DNA of 43,574 bases from Alphaproteobacteria bacterium (GTDB lineage: Bacteria; Pseudomonadota; Alphaproteobacteria; Micavibrionales; UBA2020): assembly GCA_004297545.1 (NCBI GenBank), contig SCTB01000112.1, forward strand, positions 1 through 43,574. Reading direction: 5' to 3'. Each line of letters starts with the position of its first letter. The stretch's first letter is position 1. Shown here in pieces: positions 42,757-43,574 of this stretch. The notes under the pieces were generated by a model. The model ran no database searches, was not told where the DNA came from, and was given only the letters and a program-made list of their open reading frames with translations. The position numbers were made by a program, and so were the translations under genes.

Positions 42757-42900
42757 GGAAGAACCCCGAACAAGCGCGGAACACGCGCCCCCAAGCATAT
42801 TATGCCATGAATTCTGTAACTGTTTCTATGGCTTTACTTTTTTGCGCCGGACAGCCATGGTAAGGAGGTTAAACAGGCTCAGTTAACATAAATAATTTGC

Positions 42901-43574
42901 ATGACAGATCAATCTCTCCGCGCGGAAGTCATCGGCTTTGACAGCGGCTGGGGCTGCCGCGATTTCCGCTGCGAGGATGGGCCCGTTTCGGTTTCCGCCG
43001 ATAATATCCTGCTGCGCCTGCGCAATCTGGGCGTGGAAACGAAATGGCGCGGCCCTTTAGGCCTCAAATTCATCGCCAGCCACGCCGAGCTCACGACCAA
43101 GGAGGCGACGCTGCCGCCCACGCTCGAGGCCCTGCGGCGCCTGTCCAACCATGTGCAGATCGCCCTGAAAAACGGCAATATTCCCGTCGTCATCGGCGGC
43201 GACCATTCTTCCGCCGTCGGCACCTGGTCGGGTGCGGTGGCGGCGACGAATGCGTTCCAGAAATTCGGCCTTGTCTGGCTCGACGCGCATCTGGACTCGC
43301 ATACCTATGAAACTTCCCATCAAGGAAAATGGGGCGGCTGGTGGCACGGCCAGCCGGTCACCGCGCTCCTCGGGCATGGGTTGCCGGAGCTGCGCCGGGT
43401 CGGCGGCAACCCGGCCAAAATTTCCCCTCAGCACCTCAGCATCATCGGCCCGCACAGTTTCGAGCCTGCAGAACTTGCCTTTGTCAGGAAACATAATGTC
43501 CGCGTCTATTTCCTGAATGAGGTGCAGGAGCGCGGTTTTGCCGCCTGCTATGAGGAGGCCGTCCGCCGCGCGAC
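42901..43574 (+). CDS. Arginase/agmatinase-family ureohydrolase, 5' part
   Basis: The frame runs from ATG 42901 to the window end without a stop (224 codons and 2 bases). Metal-site motifs of ureohydrolases are visible: VVIGGDHSSAVG and VWLDAHLDSHT (DAHxD), with GCRDFRCEDGP near the N-terminus. The enzymes hydrolyse arginine, agmatine or formiminoglutamate; the arginase subgroup is likely but not certain. The 3' third, with the second metal motif, is outside the window. No Shine-Dalgarno is close to the ATG; a TAA in frame at 42889 rules out a longer start. Confidence 0.85.
   Translation, partial: MTDQSLRAEVIGFDSGWGCRDFRCEDGPVSVSADNILLRLRNLGVETKWRGPLGLKFIASHAELTTKEATLPPTLEALRRLSNHVQIALKNGNIPVVIGGDHSSAVGTWSGAVAATNAFQKFGLVWLDAHLDSHTYETSHQGKWGGWWHGQPVTALLGHGLPELRRVGGNPAKISPQHLSIIGPHSFEPAELAFVRKHNVRVYFLNEVQERGFAACYEEAVRRA

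Noticed and set aside
42860..42895. CtrA-type box and Shine-Dalgarno (taaggaggt) upstream of the arginase-like gene
   Set aside because: The TTAA halves are 10 bases apart, and the GGAGG is about 35 bases before the ATG with an in-frame stop between, so neither fits.

Overview
The window reads as a contig end from an alphaproteobacterium, probably from a metagenome assembly. The first 13 bases match the 3' end of the Illumina adapter. The genes are dense, of roughly 60 percent GC by eye, with many ATGA-type overlaps. Several products point to Alphaproteobacteria: the CpdR receiver, the TIGR02302/DUF4175 membrane protein next to lysA, an LdtR-type MarR regulator, a DUF6898-like small protein and a HemB that lacks the zinc cysteines. 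The order is close to Rhodospirillales or Micavibrio-like lineages, but that placement is inference. I saw no rRNA, tRNA, CRISPR array, insertion sequence or prophage.

Layout. 1-2949: polyamine ABC transporter (tail of the ATPase, two permeases, binding protein), carrying two copies of a 91-bp palindromic element, one translated inside the binding protein's signal sequence. 3109-4925: outer-membrane efflux lipoprotein beside the decayed 3' end of a macB gene. 4997-6960: minus-strand group of two small secreted proteins, an MreB-like half domain and an SGNH hydrolase. 7276-12333: tightly coupled plus-strand operon of Nudix hydrolase, sulfurtransferase, cystathionine beta-lyase and two tandem CbbX-type AAA+ ATPases. 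12339-15097: rpiB-glyA-nrdR-nusB (growth and one-carbon genes). 15215-19140: ftsE-ftsX-DUF218-plsC-membrane protein, divergent from a zinc-ribbon membrane protein and cpdR (19295-20534). 20631-27638: LtaS-like sulfatase, the glutamine-rich TIGR02302 protein, lysA, a tiny LptM-like lipoprotein gene, and a divergent TlpA-like thioredoxin. 27726-32407: hemerythrin, DUF167, small membrane protein, rluD, terD-like, and two ankyrin proteins. 32607-37480: DUF6898-like protein, glutaryl-CoA dehydrogenase, two poorly known proteins, LdtR-like regulator, and a 3-hydroxyisobutyryl-CoA hydrolase-like enzyme. 37733-43574: Sel1-repeat protein, an AT-richer orphan secreted protein, GT87-like glycosyltransferase, hemB, a membrane protein and the start of an arginase-family gene cut by the window end.

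Most genes are housekeeping: cell division, envelope, amino-acid and haem synthesis. The less ordinary parts are the tandem AAA+ pair fused into a sulfur-metabolism operon, the solitary MreB-like half domain, the palindromic element that supplies coding sequence to PotD, and the dispersed two-armed palindromic repeats in the gaps between genes. No defence or other clearly new multi-gene system could be demonstrated; the AAA+ pair and the MreB-like operon are the best candidates for undescribed biology.
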